Shown: positions 19,919-31,827, counted from the stretch's first letter. The stretch: 64,000 bases of DNA from Streptomyces sp. NBC_00425 (GCF_036030735.1 NZ_CP107928.1:2604001-2668000), one strand, 5' to 3'. The notes: generated from the letters alone by a model not told the origin. A program made the numbers and translations.

Positions 19919-20097
19919 GAACAATGCCCACACCACCGCCGTTCGCGATCCCGAACCGATCACAACGCTTCGAACAGACTTCGTCCAACCCCTTGCCGAA
20001 GCCTTAGCCGAAGGTTAACGTCCGGCTCCGCGACAGGAATTGAGCCGCCTGCGCCGAGGGAAGAGCCCCAGCCGTACTCCGAGACAAGGACGTCACC

Positions 20098-21363
20098 ATG
20101 TCGGCACTGAGCAACAGCAACTGGTCCCGCAGGTCCCTCTTCCGGGCCGCCGCGGGGATGGCCGCCGCCGGCAGCCTCGCGGCCTGCGGCGGCAACAACG
20201 GCCGCAGCGGCGGAGCCGGTTCGGGCGTCGACCTGACGCAGTACTTCCACGCGTACGGCGAGGCGGGCACCGAGCAGGCGATCAAGAAGTACGCGAAGGC
20301 CTACGACAAGGCCGACGTGACCACGCAGTGGATCACCAGCGCCGACTTCGAGAGCAAGCTGTTCGCCACCCTGCTCACCAAGAACGCGCCCGACCTCTTC
20401 GAGTTCCACCCGCAGATCCAGATGGTCAAGAGCGGTCAGGTGGCGGATCTGACCGACATCATCGATCCGGTCAAGAGCGACTTCAACCCGGCCGACATCA
20501 AGTCCCACACGGTCGACGGGAAGATATACGGCGTCCGCATGATCGACGACCCGCAGTTCTTCTTCTACCGCAAGTCGATGCTGGAGAAGGCCAAGGTCGA
20601 GGTGCCGACCACCCTCGACGAGCTGATGGAGGCCGCCGCCAAGCTCACCACGGGCAAGGTCAAGGGCCTGTACATGGGCGACGACCTGCACAGCGTCATC
20701 AACCCGATGATCTGGTCGGCGGGCGCCGACACCCTCGACGAGAAGAACCAGATCGCCTACCACACCCCGGGCGTCATCGAGGGCATCAAGAAGATGCGCA
20801 AGCTGTTCACCAGCGGCCACCTTCTGCTCGGCGCCCCGACCGCGTCCTGGGACCCCTCCTCGCTCAACCAGGGCCTGTGCGCCATCCAGTTCTGCGGCAT
20901 GTGGGCGATGCCGGGGATCCAGAAGGCGCTCGGCGACGACTGGGGCGTCTTCCCCTTCCCGAAGACCATCGACTCCGGCAAGCAGTCCGTCTACAACGGC
21001 GGCTGGTCGATGTTCGTCAACGCCAAGGGCAAGAACGTCGACGCGGCCAAGGAGTACGTCAAGTGGCTGTGGATCGACCAGAAGGAGTACCAGGAGGACT
21101 GGGCCACCTCCTACGGCTTCCACATCCCGCCGCGCACCTCGATCGCCCAGTCCGCCACCAAGCTCAAGTCGGGCAACGCCGCTGAGGGCGTGCGGCTCTT
21201 CAACGAGTTCGGGCACTTCGACAACATCGGCTGGACGCAGGCCATGATCACCGCGCTCGAGGACGTCTTCGCCAACTCCGTCCGCAAGGACATGGACCCG
21301 GAGGCCGCGCTGGACAAGGCCGACGCGGCCGTGGAGCGCGAGCTCAAGAAGCTGTTCGGATAG
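20098..21363 (+). CDS. Sugar ABC transporter substrate-binding lipoprotein
   Basis: 421 residues from ATG 20098 with aagga ahead. The N-terminus has a twin-arginine signal (SRRSLFRAAAG) ending in a lipobox (SLAAC) with the lipidated Cys at about residue 30, so it is exported folded and anchored to the outer face of the membrane. The rest is a family-1 extracellular solute-binding protein (DLFEFHPQIQ, FDNIGWTQAM), the class binding oligosaccharides. It heads an operon with two permeases and a beta-galactosidase, so galacto-oligosaccharides are the likely ligand (inferred). Paired LacI operators lie about 180 bases upstream. Confidence 0.92.
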   Translation: MSALSNSNWSRRSLFRAAAGMAAAGSLAACGGNNGRSGGAGSGVDLTQYFHAYGEAGTEQAIKKYAKAYDKADVTTQWITSADFESKLFATLLTKNAPDLFEFHPQIQMVKSGQVADLTDIIDPVKSDFNPADIKSHTVDGKIYGVRMIDDPQFFFYRKSMLEKAKVEVPTTLDELMEAAAKLTTGKVKGLYMGDDLHSVINPMIWSAGADTLDEKNQIAYHTPGVIEGIKKMRKLFTSGHLLLGAPTASWDPSSLNQGLCAIQFCGMWAMPGIQKALGDDWGVFPFPKTIDSGKQSVYNGGWSMFVNAKGKNVDAAKEYVKWLWIDQKEYQEDWATSYGFHIPPRTSIAQSATKLKSGNAAEGVRLFNEFGHFDNIGWTQAMITALEDVFANSVRKDMDPEAALDKADAAVERELKKLFG

Positions 21364-21383
21364 GCCGCGGGACGGACCTCGAG

Positions 21384-22349
21384 ATGTCGACGACCAAGAC
21401 GCGCGACCTCGCGCGCCCCGCCCCGGCGAAGGCCTCACCGGCCAAGCCGCGGCGGGGTCTGCGGGGCAGCCCCACCTTCAACTTCTGGCTCTTCACGGGG
21501 CCGTTCCTCATCGGTCTGGCGATCTTCGTCTACGCGCCGATCGTGTGGAGCATCTGGCTCAGCTTCTTCGAGGCCCGCTTCACCGTCACGCCGGACAAGT
21601 TCATCGGCTTCGAGAACTACACGTACATGCTGACGAACGACGACTTCGTCGGCTCCCTCGTCACCTTCACCGTCTTCGCCGCGTTCATCGTGCCCACCAC
21701 GTGGGCGCTGTCGCTGAGTCTGGCCCTGCTGGTGAACCGGCTCCGCTTCATGCGGGCGTTCTTCCGTTCGGTCTTCTTCCTGCCGACCGCGTGCAGTTAT
21801 GTCGCCGCCGCGCTGATCTGGAAGATGTCGATCTTCAGCGGGGTCCGCTTCGGCCTGATGAACACGGTGCTCGCCTGGTTCGGGATCGACAACATCGCCT
21901 GGCTCGTCGACCCCAACCCGCCCTGGTACTGGCTCGTCATCGTCACCGCGCGCCTGTGGCTGCAGTCCGGCTTCTACATGATCCTGTTCCTGGCCGCGCT
22001 GCAGAACATCCCGGGCGAGCTGTACGAGGCGGCCGCCATCGACGGCGCCAAGCCGGGCTGGCAGACCTTCCGCTACATCACCCTGCCCCAGCTGCGCGCC
22101 ACCTCCACCGCGGTGATCCTGCTGCTGCTCATCGCCGCCTACCAGGCGTTCGACGAGTTCTTCAACCTGCTGTCGAAGACCACGTGGGGCCGCCCGCCTC
22201 TCGTCGAGCTGTACTACAAGGCCCTCGGCGAGAGCCAGGACTACGGCGCGGGCAGCGCCGGCGCGGTCATCCTGACCGTGTTGATCTGTGCCGTGACCCT
22301 GCTCCAGGGCAAGTTCATGGGCTTCGGAAGGGGGGACGAGTCCAAGTGA
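21384..22349 (+). CDS. Sugar ABC transporter permease, MalF type
   Basis: 321 residues from ATG 21384, 20 bases after the binding-protein stop. Six spans are visible, starting with FNFWLFTGPFLIGLAIFVYA. The cytoplasmic EAA loop that docks the ATPase reads ELYEAAAIDGAKPGWQTF, the classical EAA---G signature. It forms one half of the membrane channel with the next gene. No ATPase gene lies in the operon; Streptomyces importers of this class commonly share the ATPase MsiK encoded elsewhere. Its stop overlaps the next start. Confidence 0.93.
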   Translation: MSTTKTRDLARPAPAKASPAKPRRGLRGSPTFNFWLFTGPFLIGLAIFVYAPIVWSIWLSFFEARFTVTPDKFIGFENYTYMLTNDDFVGSLVTFTVFAAFIVPTTWALSLSLALLVNRLRFMRAFFRSVFFLPTACSYVAAALIWKMSIFSGVRFGLMNTVLAWFGIDNIAWLVDPNPPWYWLVIVTARLWLQSGFYMILFLAALQNIPGELYEAAAIDGAKPGWQTFRYITLPQLRATSTAVILLLLIAAYQAFDEFFNLLSKTTWGRPPLVELYYKALGESQDYGAGSAGAVILTVLICAVTLLQGKFMGFGRGDESK

Positions 22350-23242
22350 CCACCACGACGCCCGAGGTACGCGAGAGCGCACCGCCGTCACCCAAGCCCC
22401 GCCGGGGCGGGCGCGGCGGCGGGGTGATGAGCTCCACCGGCCTCTACCTCGCCACCGGCATCGCCGGCTTCTTCTTCCTCGTCCCCTTCTACCTGCTCGT
22501 CCGCAACGCCCTCTCCACCGACACCGACATCACCGGAGAGAACTGGAAGTTCTTCCCCACGGACATCCAGTGGGGCAATGTCAAGGAACTGTTCACGGAC
22601 GGGACGGTGCCCTTCGCCCAGTCGCTCTGGAACTCTGCGGTGGTGGCCACTCTGCACACCGCCGGAGTCCTGCTGGTGTGTTCGCTCGCGGGGTACGGAC
22701 TCGCCCGCATCCCGTACCGGCACGCCAACAAGGTCTTCTACGCCGTCCTGGGCACCCTGATGGTCCCGACGGCGGTCACCTTCGTCCCGAGCTTCGTCCT
22801 GGTGTCGTCGCTCGGCTGGGTGGACACCTACCGGGGTCTGATCATCCCGGGCCTGTTCAGCGGTTTCACCTGCTTCCTGTTCCGGCAGTACTTCCTGGGA
22901 TTCCCCAAGGAGCTGGAGGAGGCGGCGCGCGTGGACGGACTGGGCTACTGGGGTGCGTACTGGCGCATCGTGGTGCCCAACTCGCTGAACTTCTTCGCTG
23001 CGATGGCGACCATCACCTTCATCAACGGCTGGAACTCCTTCCTGTGGCCGCTGGTCATCGGACAGGACCCGGGTTCGTGGACGGTCCAGGTCGCGCTCTC
23101 CAACTACATGACCAACCAGACCGTCGTCTTCCACCTGATCTTCATGGCCACCGCCTTTTCCATCCTGCCCCTGGTGTTCGTGTTCCTCTTCCTCCAGCGC
23201 TGGCTGGTGCAGGGGATCGCACAGACCGGCATCAAGGGCTGA
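22346..23242 (+). CDS. Sugar ABC transporter permease, MalG type
   Basis: 298 residues from GTG 22346, which overlaps the upstream stop (gtga) and follows ggggga, so the pair is translationally coupled. Six membrane segments begin at TGLYLATGIAGFFFLVPFYL; the EAA loop is ELEEAARVDGLGYWGAYW. Second half of the importer channel. Product ends with the short cytoplasmic tail LVQGIAQTGIKG common in MalG-type permeases. The lacZ gene starts 13 bases later. Confidence 0.93.
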   Translation: MTTTTPEVRESAPPSPKPRRGGRGGGVMSSTGLYLATGIAGFFFLVPFYLLVRNALSTDTDITGENWKFFPTDIQWGNVKELFTDGTVPFAQSLWNSAVVATLHTAGVLLVCSLAGYGLARIPYRHANKVFYAVLGTLMVPTAVTFVPSFVLVSSLGWVDTYRGLIIPGLFSGFTCFLFRQYFLGFPKELEEAARVDGLGYWGAYWRIVVPNSLNFFAAMATITFINGWNSFLWPLVIGQDPGSWTVQVALSNYMTNQTVVFHLIFMATAFSILPLVFVFLFLQRWLVQGIAQTGIKG

Positions 23243-26131
<2,889 letters not shown>

Positions 26132-26179
26132 CCGGCCGGCCGTCTCATCGGCGTCCCGACAGCCGACGACGTCTCGCGT

Positions 26180-26203
26180 GGCCGGCCGGTCCCCCGGCCG
26201 GCC
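26180..26203 (+). terminator. Hairpin after lacZ
   Basis: Perfect 10-bp stem (GGCCGGCCGG / CCGGCCGGCC) with a four-base loop, about 50 bases after the lacZ stop and just before the ABC exporter. No U-tract, as usual for Streptomyces. Confidence 0.6.
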
Positions 26204-26225
26204 GCGCCGCAGTGGAGGTTGAACA

Positions 26226-27221
26226 GTGATCGGCAGCATCGAGGTGCGCGGCCTGTCCCGCACCTTCCACACCACCGTCCGCCGCCCCGGCCTCATCGGC
26301 GGTCTGCGCTCCCTGGTCGACCCGGAGCGGGTCGCCAAGCACGCCGTCCGCGACGTCACCTTCGACGTGGCCCCGGGCGAACTCCTCGCCCTGCTCGGCC
26401 CGAACGGGGCCGGCAAGTCCACCGCCATCAAGATGCTCACCGGCATCCTCACCCCGACGTCCGGTGAGGCGCGCGTCGCGGGCGTCGTCCCGTACCGGGA
26501 GAGGGAACGCAACGCCCGCAACATCGGGGCCGTCTTCGGGCAGCGCACGCAGCTGTGGTGGGACCTTCCGGTGCGCGAGTCGTTCGCGATCCTGCGCGAC
26601 ATCTACGAGGTGCCCCGTGCCGAACACGCGCTGCGGCTGCGGGAGTTCGACGATCTCCTCGACCTCTCCTCGTTCTGGGACACCCGGGTGCGTCACCTGT
26701 CACTCGGCCAGCGCGTGCGCTGCGATCTCGCGGCGGCGCTGCTGCACGACCCGCCCGTGGTCTTCCTCGACGAACCCACCATCGGGATGGACGTGGTGGT
26801 GAAGGAGCAGGTCCGCGAGTTCCTGCGCCATCAGGTCGAACAGCGCGGCCGCACCGTCCTGTTGACCACGCACGACATGACGGAGGTCGAACGGCTCGCC
26901 GAGCGCGTGGTGCTGATCAACCACGGCCGGCTGGTGCTGGACGGCACCCTCGACGAGATCCGCCGCACCTTCGGCTCCACCTGGCAGGTGCGGGCCACCC
27001 TCGCCGACCCGCACGCCGGGGTCGTGGCGCCGCCGGGGATCACGGTCCTGCGTCGCGAGGGCGCACGGGTGGTGTTCGGGCCGGACGGTGCGGGCGCGCC
27101 CACGGTCCATCAGGCGCTGAAGGCCGTCATCGAGCGGTACGAGGTGACGGACATCGCCCTGGACGAGGCGGAGTTGGAGGACGTGATGCGGGCCGCGTAC
27201 GCCCAGGCCGGGACCGTGTGA
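26226..27221 (+). CDS. ABC-2 type exporter ATP-binding protein
   Basis: 331 residues from GTG 26226 after ggagg. Walker A GPNGAGKST, signature HLSLGQRVRCDL (a variant of LSGGQ), Walker B VVFLDEPT with an H-loop in TTHDM. A 110-residue C-terminal extension follows the ATPase core, as in NatA/DrrA-like ABC-2 exporters. It powers the two downstream membrane proteins. The nearest annotated relatives are daunorubicin/viologen-type exporters; the cargo is unknown. Its stop overlaps the next start (tgatg). Confidence 0.9.
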   Translation: MIGSIEVRGLSRTFHTTVRRPGLIGGLRSLVDPERVAKHAVRDVTFDVAPGELLALLGPNGAGKSTAIKMLTGILTPTSGEARVAGVVPYRERERNARNIGAVFGQRTQLWWDLPVRESFAILRDIYEVPRAEHALRLREFDDLLDLSSFWDTRVRHLSLGQRVRCDLAAALLHDPPVVFLDEPTIGMDVVVKEQVREFLRHQVEQRGRTVLLTTHDMTEVERLAERVVLINHGRLVLDGTLDEIRRTFGSTWQVRATLADPHAGVVAPPGITVLRREGARVVFGPDGAGAPTVHQALKAVIERYEVTDIALDEAELEDVMRAAYAQAGTV

Positions 27222-28024
27222 TGGTGGTCCTGCCCGCCTGGCGCGCCGCCCGGGTCACCCCGCTCGGCGAGCTGCACACCCCGCCCCGGATGACCGCCGC
27301 CCTGTTGCGGCTCGCCGTGCAGGTGGTGCTGGTGGCGTCCCTGTGGCACGGCCTGTACGCCCGTACGGGCACCACCGCCGGGCTCACCCGCGACCAGGCG
27401 GTCACCTACGCGGTGCTGGCCGTACTCGCGTCCCGGCTACGGTCGTTGGACCAGTACGCGGGCCGGGACACCGTCATCCAGCACATGCACTTCGGCACCA
27501 TCGTCTACTGGTACCTGCGGCCCCTGTCGCCACAGCGCTACTACGCCCTGCGGGCGCTCGGCGAGCAACTGTACGGTCTGGCATGGGCGGTGGCCGGATA
27601 CGCCGTCTGTCTGTGGACCGGCGCGGTGAGACCCCCCGGTTCCGCGGCCGTGGCGGGGGTGTTCGCGCTGAGCCTGCTGCTCGGCCAGTGGATCCTGTAC
27701 TACGTCATGCTGGCCATCGACCAGCTCTGCTTCTTCACCCTGCGCAACAGCGCCGCGATGCTCATCCTCGTCTTCGCGCAGAACCTGCTCTCCGGGGTGT
27801 ACGCACCCTTGTGGTTCTTCCCGGACTGGTTCGTCACGCTGAGCTCCTTCCTGCCGTTCCAGGCCACGCTGAGCGTGCCGTTGTCGCTCTACGTCGGCCG
27901 CATCCCGCTGTCGGACGCCGGCCCCGCGCTGCTGGTTCAGGCCGTCTGGGTGACGGTGCTGGCCCTGTTCACCCGGCTGGTGTGGCGACTCGCCGCCCGG
28001 CGGGTCATCTCGCAGGGAGGCTGA
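27221..28024 (+). CDS. ABC-2 family membrane permease, first subunit
   Basis: 267 residues from ATG 27221, overlapping the ATPase stop by one base. Six hydrophobic segments are visible (LLRLAVQVVLVASLWHGLYA; WILYYVMLAIDQLCFF; AMLILVFAQNLLSGVYAPLW). The FFPDWF motif resembles the DUF990/ABC-2_membrane_6 families, which work as heteromeric pairs. Forms the exporter channel with the next gene. Confidence 0.85.
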   Translation: MVVLPAWRAARVTPLGELHTPPRMTAALLRLAVQVVLVASLWHGLYARTGTTAGLTRDQAVTYAVLAVLASRLRSLDQYAGRDTVIQHMHFGTIVYWYLRPLSPQRYYALRALGEQLYGLAWAVAGYAVCLWTGAVRPPGSAAVAGVFALSLLLGQWILYYVMLAIDQLCFFTLRNSAAMLILVFAQNLLSGVYAPLWFFPDWFVTLSSFLPFQATLSVPLSLYVGRIPLSDAGPALLVQAVWVTVLALFTRLVWRLAARRVISQGG

Positions 28025-28038
28025 TTCCACTGAAGACC

Positions 28039-28830
28039 GTGCGCCTGGCGTGGCGGATCACGCGTCTCAACTTCCGCGCGCAGTTGGAATACCGTTCCGA
28101 GTTTCTGATGATGGTCGCGATCGGCGCCGTCTGGCAGGTGTCGGTGATCGTTTTCGCCACCGTGCTGCTGACCCGATTCAGCGGAATGGGCGGCTGGGAC
28201 AGCTCGGACGTCCTGCTCATCCCGGCGACCCGGATGCTCGCCCACGGTCTGTTCGTGCTGTTCCTTGGACGCATGCATGGAATCGGTTACTTCATCCAGG
28301 AAGGCAAGATCGACGTCTGTCTGGTGCGACCGATGTCCGTACACCTTCAGGTGCAGCTGCGCGTGTTCCCGACGAACGCGATCGGTGATCTGACGGTCGC
28401 CGTCGGACTGATGGCGGGCGCGCTCAGCCGCAGCGAACTCGACTGGACGGCGGGCCGGACGTCGTATCTGATCGCGGCCGTTCTCGGCGGCATGCTCCTG
28501 GAGGCGGCGCTTTTCACGGCGGTGGCCTCCGCGGCGCTGCGCTTCCCGGCCGCCGACTACTGGGGCCGCTGGCTGGAGGAACTTCTCGGCACGTTCGGAA
28601 GCTACCCGCTCAACGTGCTGCCCAAGGCGGTGGGCGGCTTCCTGACGTACGGCCTCCCGCTCGCCTTCGTCGCGTACTTCCCCGCCGCCGTCCTGACCGG
28701 CCATGCTCAGGGCACGGGCGTCCCCTACTGGCTGGCGGCCGTATCCCCGCTGCTGGGCCTGCTGGCGTACCTCGGCTCACGGCTGCTGTGGCGGTGGAGC
28801 CTCGGGCACTACACGGGGGTGAACGGATGA
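28039..28830 (+). CDS. ABC-2 family membrane permease, second subunit
   Basis: 263 residues from GTG 28039. The start is uncertain: the ribosome site gggagg (28015-28020) is nine bases before an in-frame CTG at 28030 and 18 before the GTG. Six segments are visible (FLMMVAIGAVWQVSVIVFAT, then segments ending in YGLPLAFVAYFPAAVLTG), and the QEGKIDVCLVRPM loop matches ABC-2 partners of the same DUF990-like class. The third and last gene of the exporter operon, followed by a strong hairpin at 29081. Confidence 0.85.
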   Translation: MRLAWRITRLNFRAQLEYRSEFLMMVAIGAVWQVSVIVFATVLLTRFSGMGGWDSSDVLLIPATRMLAHGLFVLFLGRMHGIGYFIQEGKIDVCLVRPMSVHLQVQLRVFPTNAIGDLTVAVGLMAGALSRSELDWTAGRTSYLIAAVLGGMLLEAALFTAVASAALRFPAADYWGRWLEELLGTFGSYPLNVLPKAVGGFLTYGLPLAFVAYFPAAVLTGHAQGTGVPYWLAAVSPLLGLLAYLGSRLLWRWSLGHYTGVNG

Positions 28831-29163
28831 CTCGCAGGTGAGCGGATCACCTGTCCGAGGCGAGTCGGGACAGGACGTCTCAGGACCGGCGCTGCGACGC
28901 GGTTCGCCCGGCGGAAGGCCTCCGGTCCGCACGCCGGAGCCTCCGGTCCTCACTACGGGATCCTCCGGTCCTCACGCCGGACGGACGGACGGGGCGGCCG
29001 GCACACCGAAGCCTGCCGCGTCCACGCCGGCCGCTGCCTCGGGGCCGCGGCGTCAGAGATGCGGTCTGGGGGCTGCTCGTCCGTTCACCGCCCCCGGGAC
29101 GGGGGCGGTGAACGGCGAGCCTCACGCGCCCGTCCCGGACAGTAACTCGTTTCTCCTATCCGC
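28831..29163. other. Convergent intergenic region with repeats and a terminator
   Basis: Between the exporter and the minus-strand membrane protein. Contains several cctccggtcc copies (about 28918-28975) and the bidirectional hairpin at 29081-29115. No gene is supported. Confidence 0.7.
29081..29115. terminator. Bidirectional hairpin terminator
   Basis: Perfect 15-bp stem: CCGTTCACCGCCCCC (29081-29095), five-base loop, exact reverse complement (29101-29115). It lies between the converging exporter operon and the 29164 gene and can serve both. Confidence 0.8.
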
Positions 29164-30297
29164 TCAGACTCGGGAAACGGTTCCGCAACTGTCGGGCGTG
29201 CTGCCTCCGCCGACGCCCTTGCTCCGGTCGTACGGGTCCACGGTCGGGCCGGTCTGCGTCGGGGCCGTCGACTCCGCCGACCTGAACCGAGGGTGCAGGA
29301 ACCCGTCGTGGACGTCACAGGCCGAGTTGAAGAGCTCCTCGTCGTACCGGACGAGGAGCAACCGCCCCGGCGTCACGTCGTAGTGCGCGGGGTCGGGGAT
29401 CTCGACGTCGATGACGCGCCGCACGATCGTCCGGGTGACCTCGGGCGGGCCCTCCGCGGGGCGGACCGGATAGACGAAGGTGTAGTCGGCGTGCACGGTC
29501 ACACCGTCGTGCTTGCCCTTCTTGTACGTCATGCGCCCACGCGTCTTGACCACGTCGCCGACGACCCTGACTTCGTCGGGGTCGAACCGGCTGAACAGGG
29601 TCAGCGGGTCGTGCGTCCTGTCCGGAGAGCGAAGGAAGCCGTCGAGGTCGTCGAGTAGATCCGGCTGCTTGGGATCGAGCACCGAGAGAGCGGCGGTCGG
29701 ACGTTCGCCGCGCAGCGTCTTCGGTTCCAGGTTCGCGCCGACGAGCAGATTCCTGGTCAGTTCCAGCGCTTTCGACACGCGTTCCTTCGACGCCGACCCG
29801 ACTGCTTCGGCGGCCGGCAGGACGATGCCGGCCTCGCCGTCGGCCCAGGCGAGGGCCGGAGAACCGGCGAACGGCCGGTCGATGGTCGGCACCTGGTCGG
29901 GTGCGGCCCCCGGTGCGGCGGTGGGGGCGGCGGTCTCGGCGGGCAGGGGAGACACGGCGGCGGCCTTCTTGGGCTCGCCCGTTCCGAGAGGGTCACCGGG
30001 CAGCAGGGAGGGTCTGAGCGCGACCGCGACCACACCGAGAGCCAGAGCCACGCCGAGCACCGACCACACCTGCCGCCGTCGCCTCGCCTTGCCGTTCGCG
30101 TCCCGCGGGGTCGGGCCGGTCCGCCAGCCCTCCGGCTCGCCCTGGTGCCGCAACCGTTCGGTGACCATGCGGGCCCGGGCGGAGGGTTCCTTCGGAGCGG
30201 CGGTGGCGCCGAGCTCGCTGTCCTGGAGGAAGGCCTGCCATTCCTCGTCGGATATGGACGAGTTGTCTCCCGCCTCATCAGAGGGTTTGCCGACCAC
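29164..30297 (-). CDS. Membrane-anchored protein of unknown function
   Basis: 377 residues from GTG 30297, with aagaaggt ten bases upstream. Residues 1-85 are cytoplasmic (ISDEEWQAFLQDSELGA), a single span (VWSVLGVALALGVVAVAL) lies near residue 95, and the rest is outside: an Ala/Pro-rich stalk then a folded domain with VTVHADYTFVYPVRP, VTRTIVRRVIDVEIP and a C-terminal CDVHDGF...DSCG cysteine pair. Many Streptomyces carry a protein of this shape, without known function. It lies 41 bases after the lipoprotein-like gene on the same strand, probably one operon ending at the 29081 hairpin. Confidence 0.8.
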   Translation of the reverse strand: MVGKPSDEAGDNSSISDEEWQAFLQDSELGATAAPKEPSARARMVTERLRHQGEPEGWRTGPTPRDANGKARRRRQVWSVLGVALALGVVAVALRPSLLPGDPLGTGEPKKAAAVSPLPAETAAPTAAPGAAPDQVPTIDRPFAGSPALAWADGEAGIVLPAAEAVGSASKERVSKALELTRNLLVGANLEPKTLRGERPTAALSVLDPKQPDLLDDLDGFLRSPDRTHDPLTLFSRFDPDEVRVVGDVVKTRGRMTYKKGKHDGVTVHADYTFVYPVRPAEGPPEVTRTIVRRVIDVEIPDPAHYDVTPGRLLLVRYDEELFNSACDVHDGFLHPRFRSAESTAPTQTGPTVDPYDRSKGVGGGSTPDSCGTVSRV

Positions 30298-30338
30298 GGG
30301 GTGCGTACCTTCTTTCCTTCTTCTGCCTTCGAGTGGTT

Positions 30339-30872
30339 TCAGGAACCTGCCGCGTGCGCCGCCCCGACGGGGTCGCCGGGCCGCCATTCGGCGGAACTCC
30401 ACTCCGGAGTGGGGACAGGTCTCGGGGGAGCCGGCGGGGGGTGCGGCCCTCGGTTGGGATTCTGCGGGACGGAGTCCGACGCGCCCGGCCTGTCGTCGCC
30501 CTTACGGGTCCGCCTCCCGGTTTCGGAACCGCTGTCATCGCCGTTCCTCCCGCTGCCGCGCCCTTCCTCAGGGGTCGGCCCTGTGCGGTGGCGCGCGGTC
30601 GTGCGGCTCGACGCCGTGGGCGACACGGCCGTGGACGCGGAGGGTGGACGGGACGCTGAAGCACTCGCGGTGGCGTCCGGCGAAGGATGCGCACCGGGCG
30701 TGCGGGGGCGGGAATGCGTCGAAGAACGGGCCGAGGAACGTGCCGAGGACGGCGTTCCCCCCACGTTCGCGTCGGAGCCGGAACCCTCGTCGCCCCCGAG
30801 CGGGCATCCGGACGCGCACCCGACAGACAACAACACGGTCACCCACGCCGACGCCGGCGACGCACGCAACAT
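30339..30872 (-). CDS. Putative Ser/Pro-rich lipoprotein
   Basis: 177 residues from ATG 30872, with aggggt just upstream. The N-terminus (MLRASPASAWVTVLLSVGCA) is hydrophobic with Cys residues in lipobox-like contexts (LLSVGC, CASGC), so a lipoprotein is likely. The mature part is Ser/Thr/Ala then Gly/Pro-rich low complexity without a family. Codon third positions are mostly G or C through the frame, supporting coding, but the opposite strand is open too. It is 41 bases ahead of the membrane-protein gene. Confidence 0.5.
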   Translation of the reverse strand: MLRASPASAWVTVLLSVGCASGCPLGGDEGSGSDANVGGTPSSARSSARSSTHSRPRTPGAHPSPDATASASASRPPSASTAVSPTASSRTTARHRTGPTPEEGRGSGRNGDDSGSETGRRTRKGDDRPGASDSVPQNPNRGPHPPPAPPRPVPTPEWSSAEWRPGDPVGAAHAAGS

Positions 30873-31188
30873 CCCCACCCCTGGAAACGGTTGTCCGGAT
30901 TTTCCGAGTTCTCGGCATCAGGGGTGGTCGAGTTCGAGAGTGGTGAAGCTCAAGGCACCGAAAGCTGCCTATCGTTGCGAATCCGGTTTCCGCAGCCCGT
31001 CATCCGCCGCGCCCTGCTGCACACCGGCCCCCCTGCATGCGTCGCGGCACACTATCAGAGTGCCCGGCGGCGGCTGCGGTGCAGATGCGGGTCGTCCGCC
31101 CCGTCCGCCGCGCTCCGGCCCTCTGCCTGCAGAGCACCTAGGATTTCGGCGACACCCCCGGTTCCGAGCGCGCACAAGGCGGTTGCCC
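30873..31188. other. Divergent intergenic region before the TetR gene
   Basis: Between the lipoprotein-like gene (minus) and the TetR gene (plus). AT-richer than its surroundings around 30940-30990. It begins with one of the AAACGGTT octamers (30885). No gene is supported. Confidence 0.5.
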
Positions 31189-31797
31189 ATGCCAAGAGTC
31201 GGCCTCACCACGGACCGTCTCGTCGAAGCCGCCGCCGAACTGGCCGACGAAGTCGGTTTCGACCACGTCAGCATCTCGGCGCTGGCCCGACGCTTCGGCG
31301 TGAAGGACGCGAGTCTGTACTCGCACGTCAGGAGTCTCGGGGAACTGCGCACCAGACTCGCCCTGTTCGTCGGCGGCGAGATGATCGACGGGATCGGCGC
31401 GGCCGTCGTCGGACTCGCGGGCAGGGACGCACTGGTCGCCTTCGCGGGGGCCTACCGGGAGTACGCGCTGCGGCACCCGGGCAGGTACGCCGCCACCCAG
31501 ATCCGTATCGACCGGGAGCGGGACCGGGAACTGACCGCGGCCTCGCCCGCCATGCGCCGCACCGCCGAGATCACCTACGGGATGCTCCGGGGGTACGGTC
31601 TCGAGGAACCCGACCTCACCGACGCCGTCCGCCTGTTGCGCAGCACTTTTCACGGGTACTGCATGCTGGAGGCCGGTGGCGGCTTCGGCGCGCCCCGGGA
31701 CGTGCAGCAGTCGTGGGACAAGGCGGTCGACGCCCTGCACGAGGCCCTCACTCACTGGCCGCGGGAGACGGTGACGGTCGGAGACGACGGCGCCTGA
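31189..31797 (+). CDS. TetR/AcrR-family regulator with WHG domain
   Basis: 202 residues from ATG 31189. Residues 8-55 are the TetR helix-turn-helix (RLVEAAAELADEVG, ISALARRFGVKDASLYSHV). The C-terminal half has the FHGYCMLEAGGGFG segment of the TetR WHG domain, which binds a small ligand at the dimer interface. It converges with the PEP-mutase-like gene, separated by a hairpin. The target is not evident; TetR proteins often control a neighbour. Confidence 0.88.
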   Translation: MPRVGLTTDRLVEAAAELADEVGFDHVSISALARRFGVKDASLYSHVRSLGELRTRLALFVGGEMIDGIGAAVVGLAGRDALVAFAGAYREYALRHPGRYAATQIRIDRERDRELTAASPAMRRTAEITYGMLRGYGLEEPDLTDAVRLLRSTFHGYCMLEAGGGFGAPRDVQQSWDKAVDALHEALTHWPRETVTVGDDGA

Positions 31798-31827
31798 CGA
31801 CGCCTGACGACGCAGCAGGACGACTGC

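Larger units (their letters stand above)
19223..20097. other. 875-base repeat-rich intergenic region before the sugar ABC operon
   Basis: Holds four 9-bp units (19280-19315), a long gggccggagcc-type repeat tract (about 19365-19560), an aaccaccgcc tract (about 19630-19680) and paired LacI-type operators (19883-19918). Open frames on both strands through the tracts give only Gly/Pro/Ala/Arg or His/Asn/Arg polymers and I reject them. The operon promoter should lie between 19920 and 20080; TTGCCG near 19993 and TTAACG downstream are weak candidates. Confidence 0.6.

Noticed and set aside
18041..19963. Long minus-strand open frame across the ROK gene and downstream spacer, with Gly/Pro/Ser polymers
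   Set aside because: It is antisense to a well-supported ROK gene and its composition reflects the repeat tract, not a protein family.
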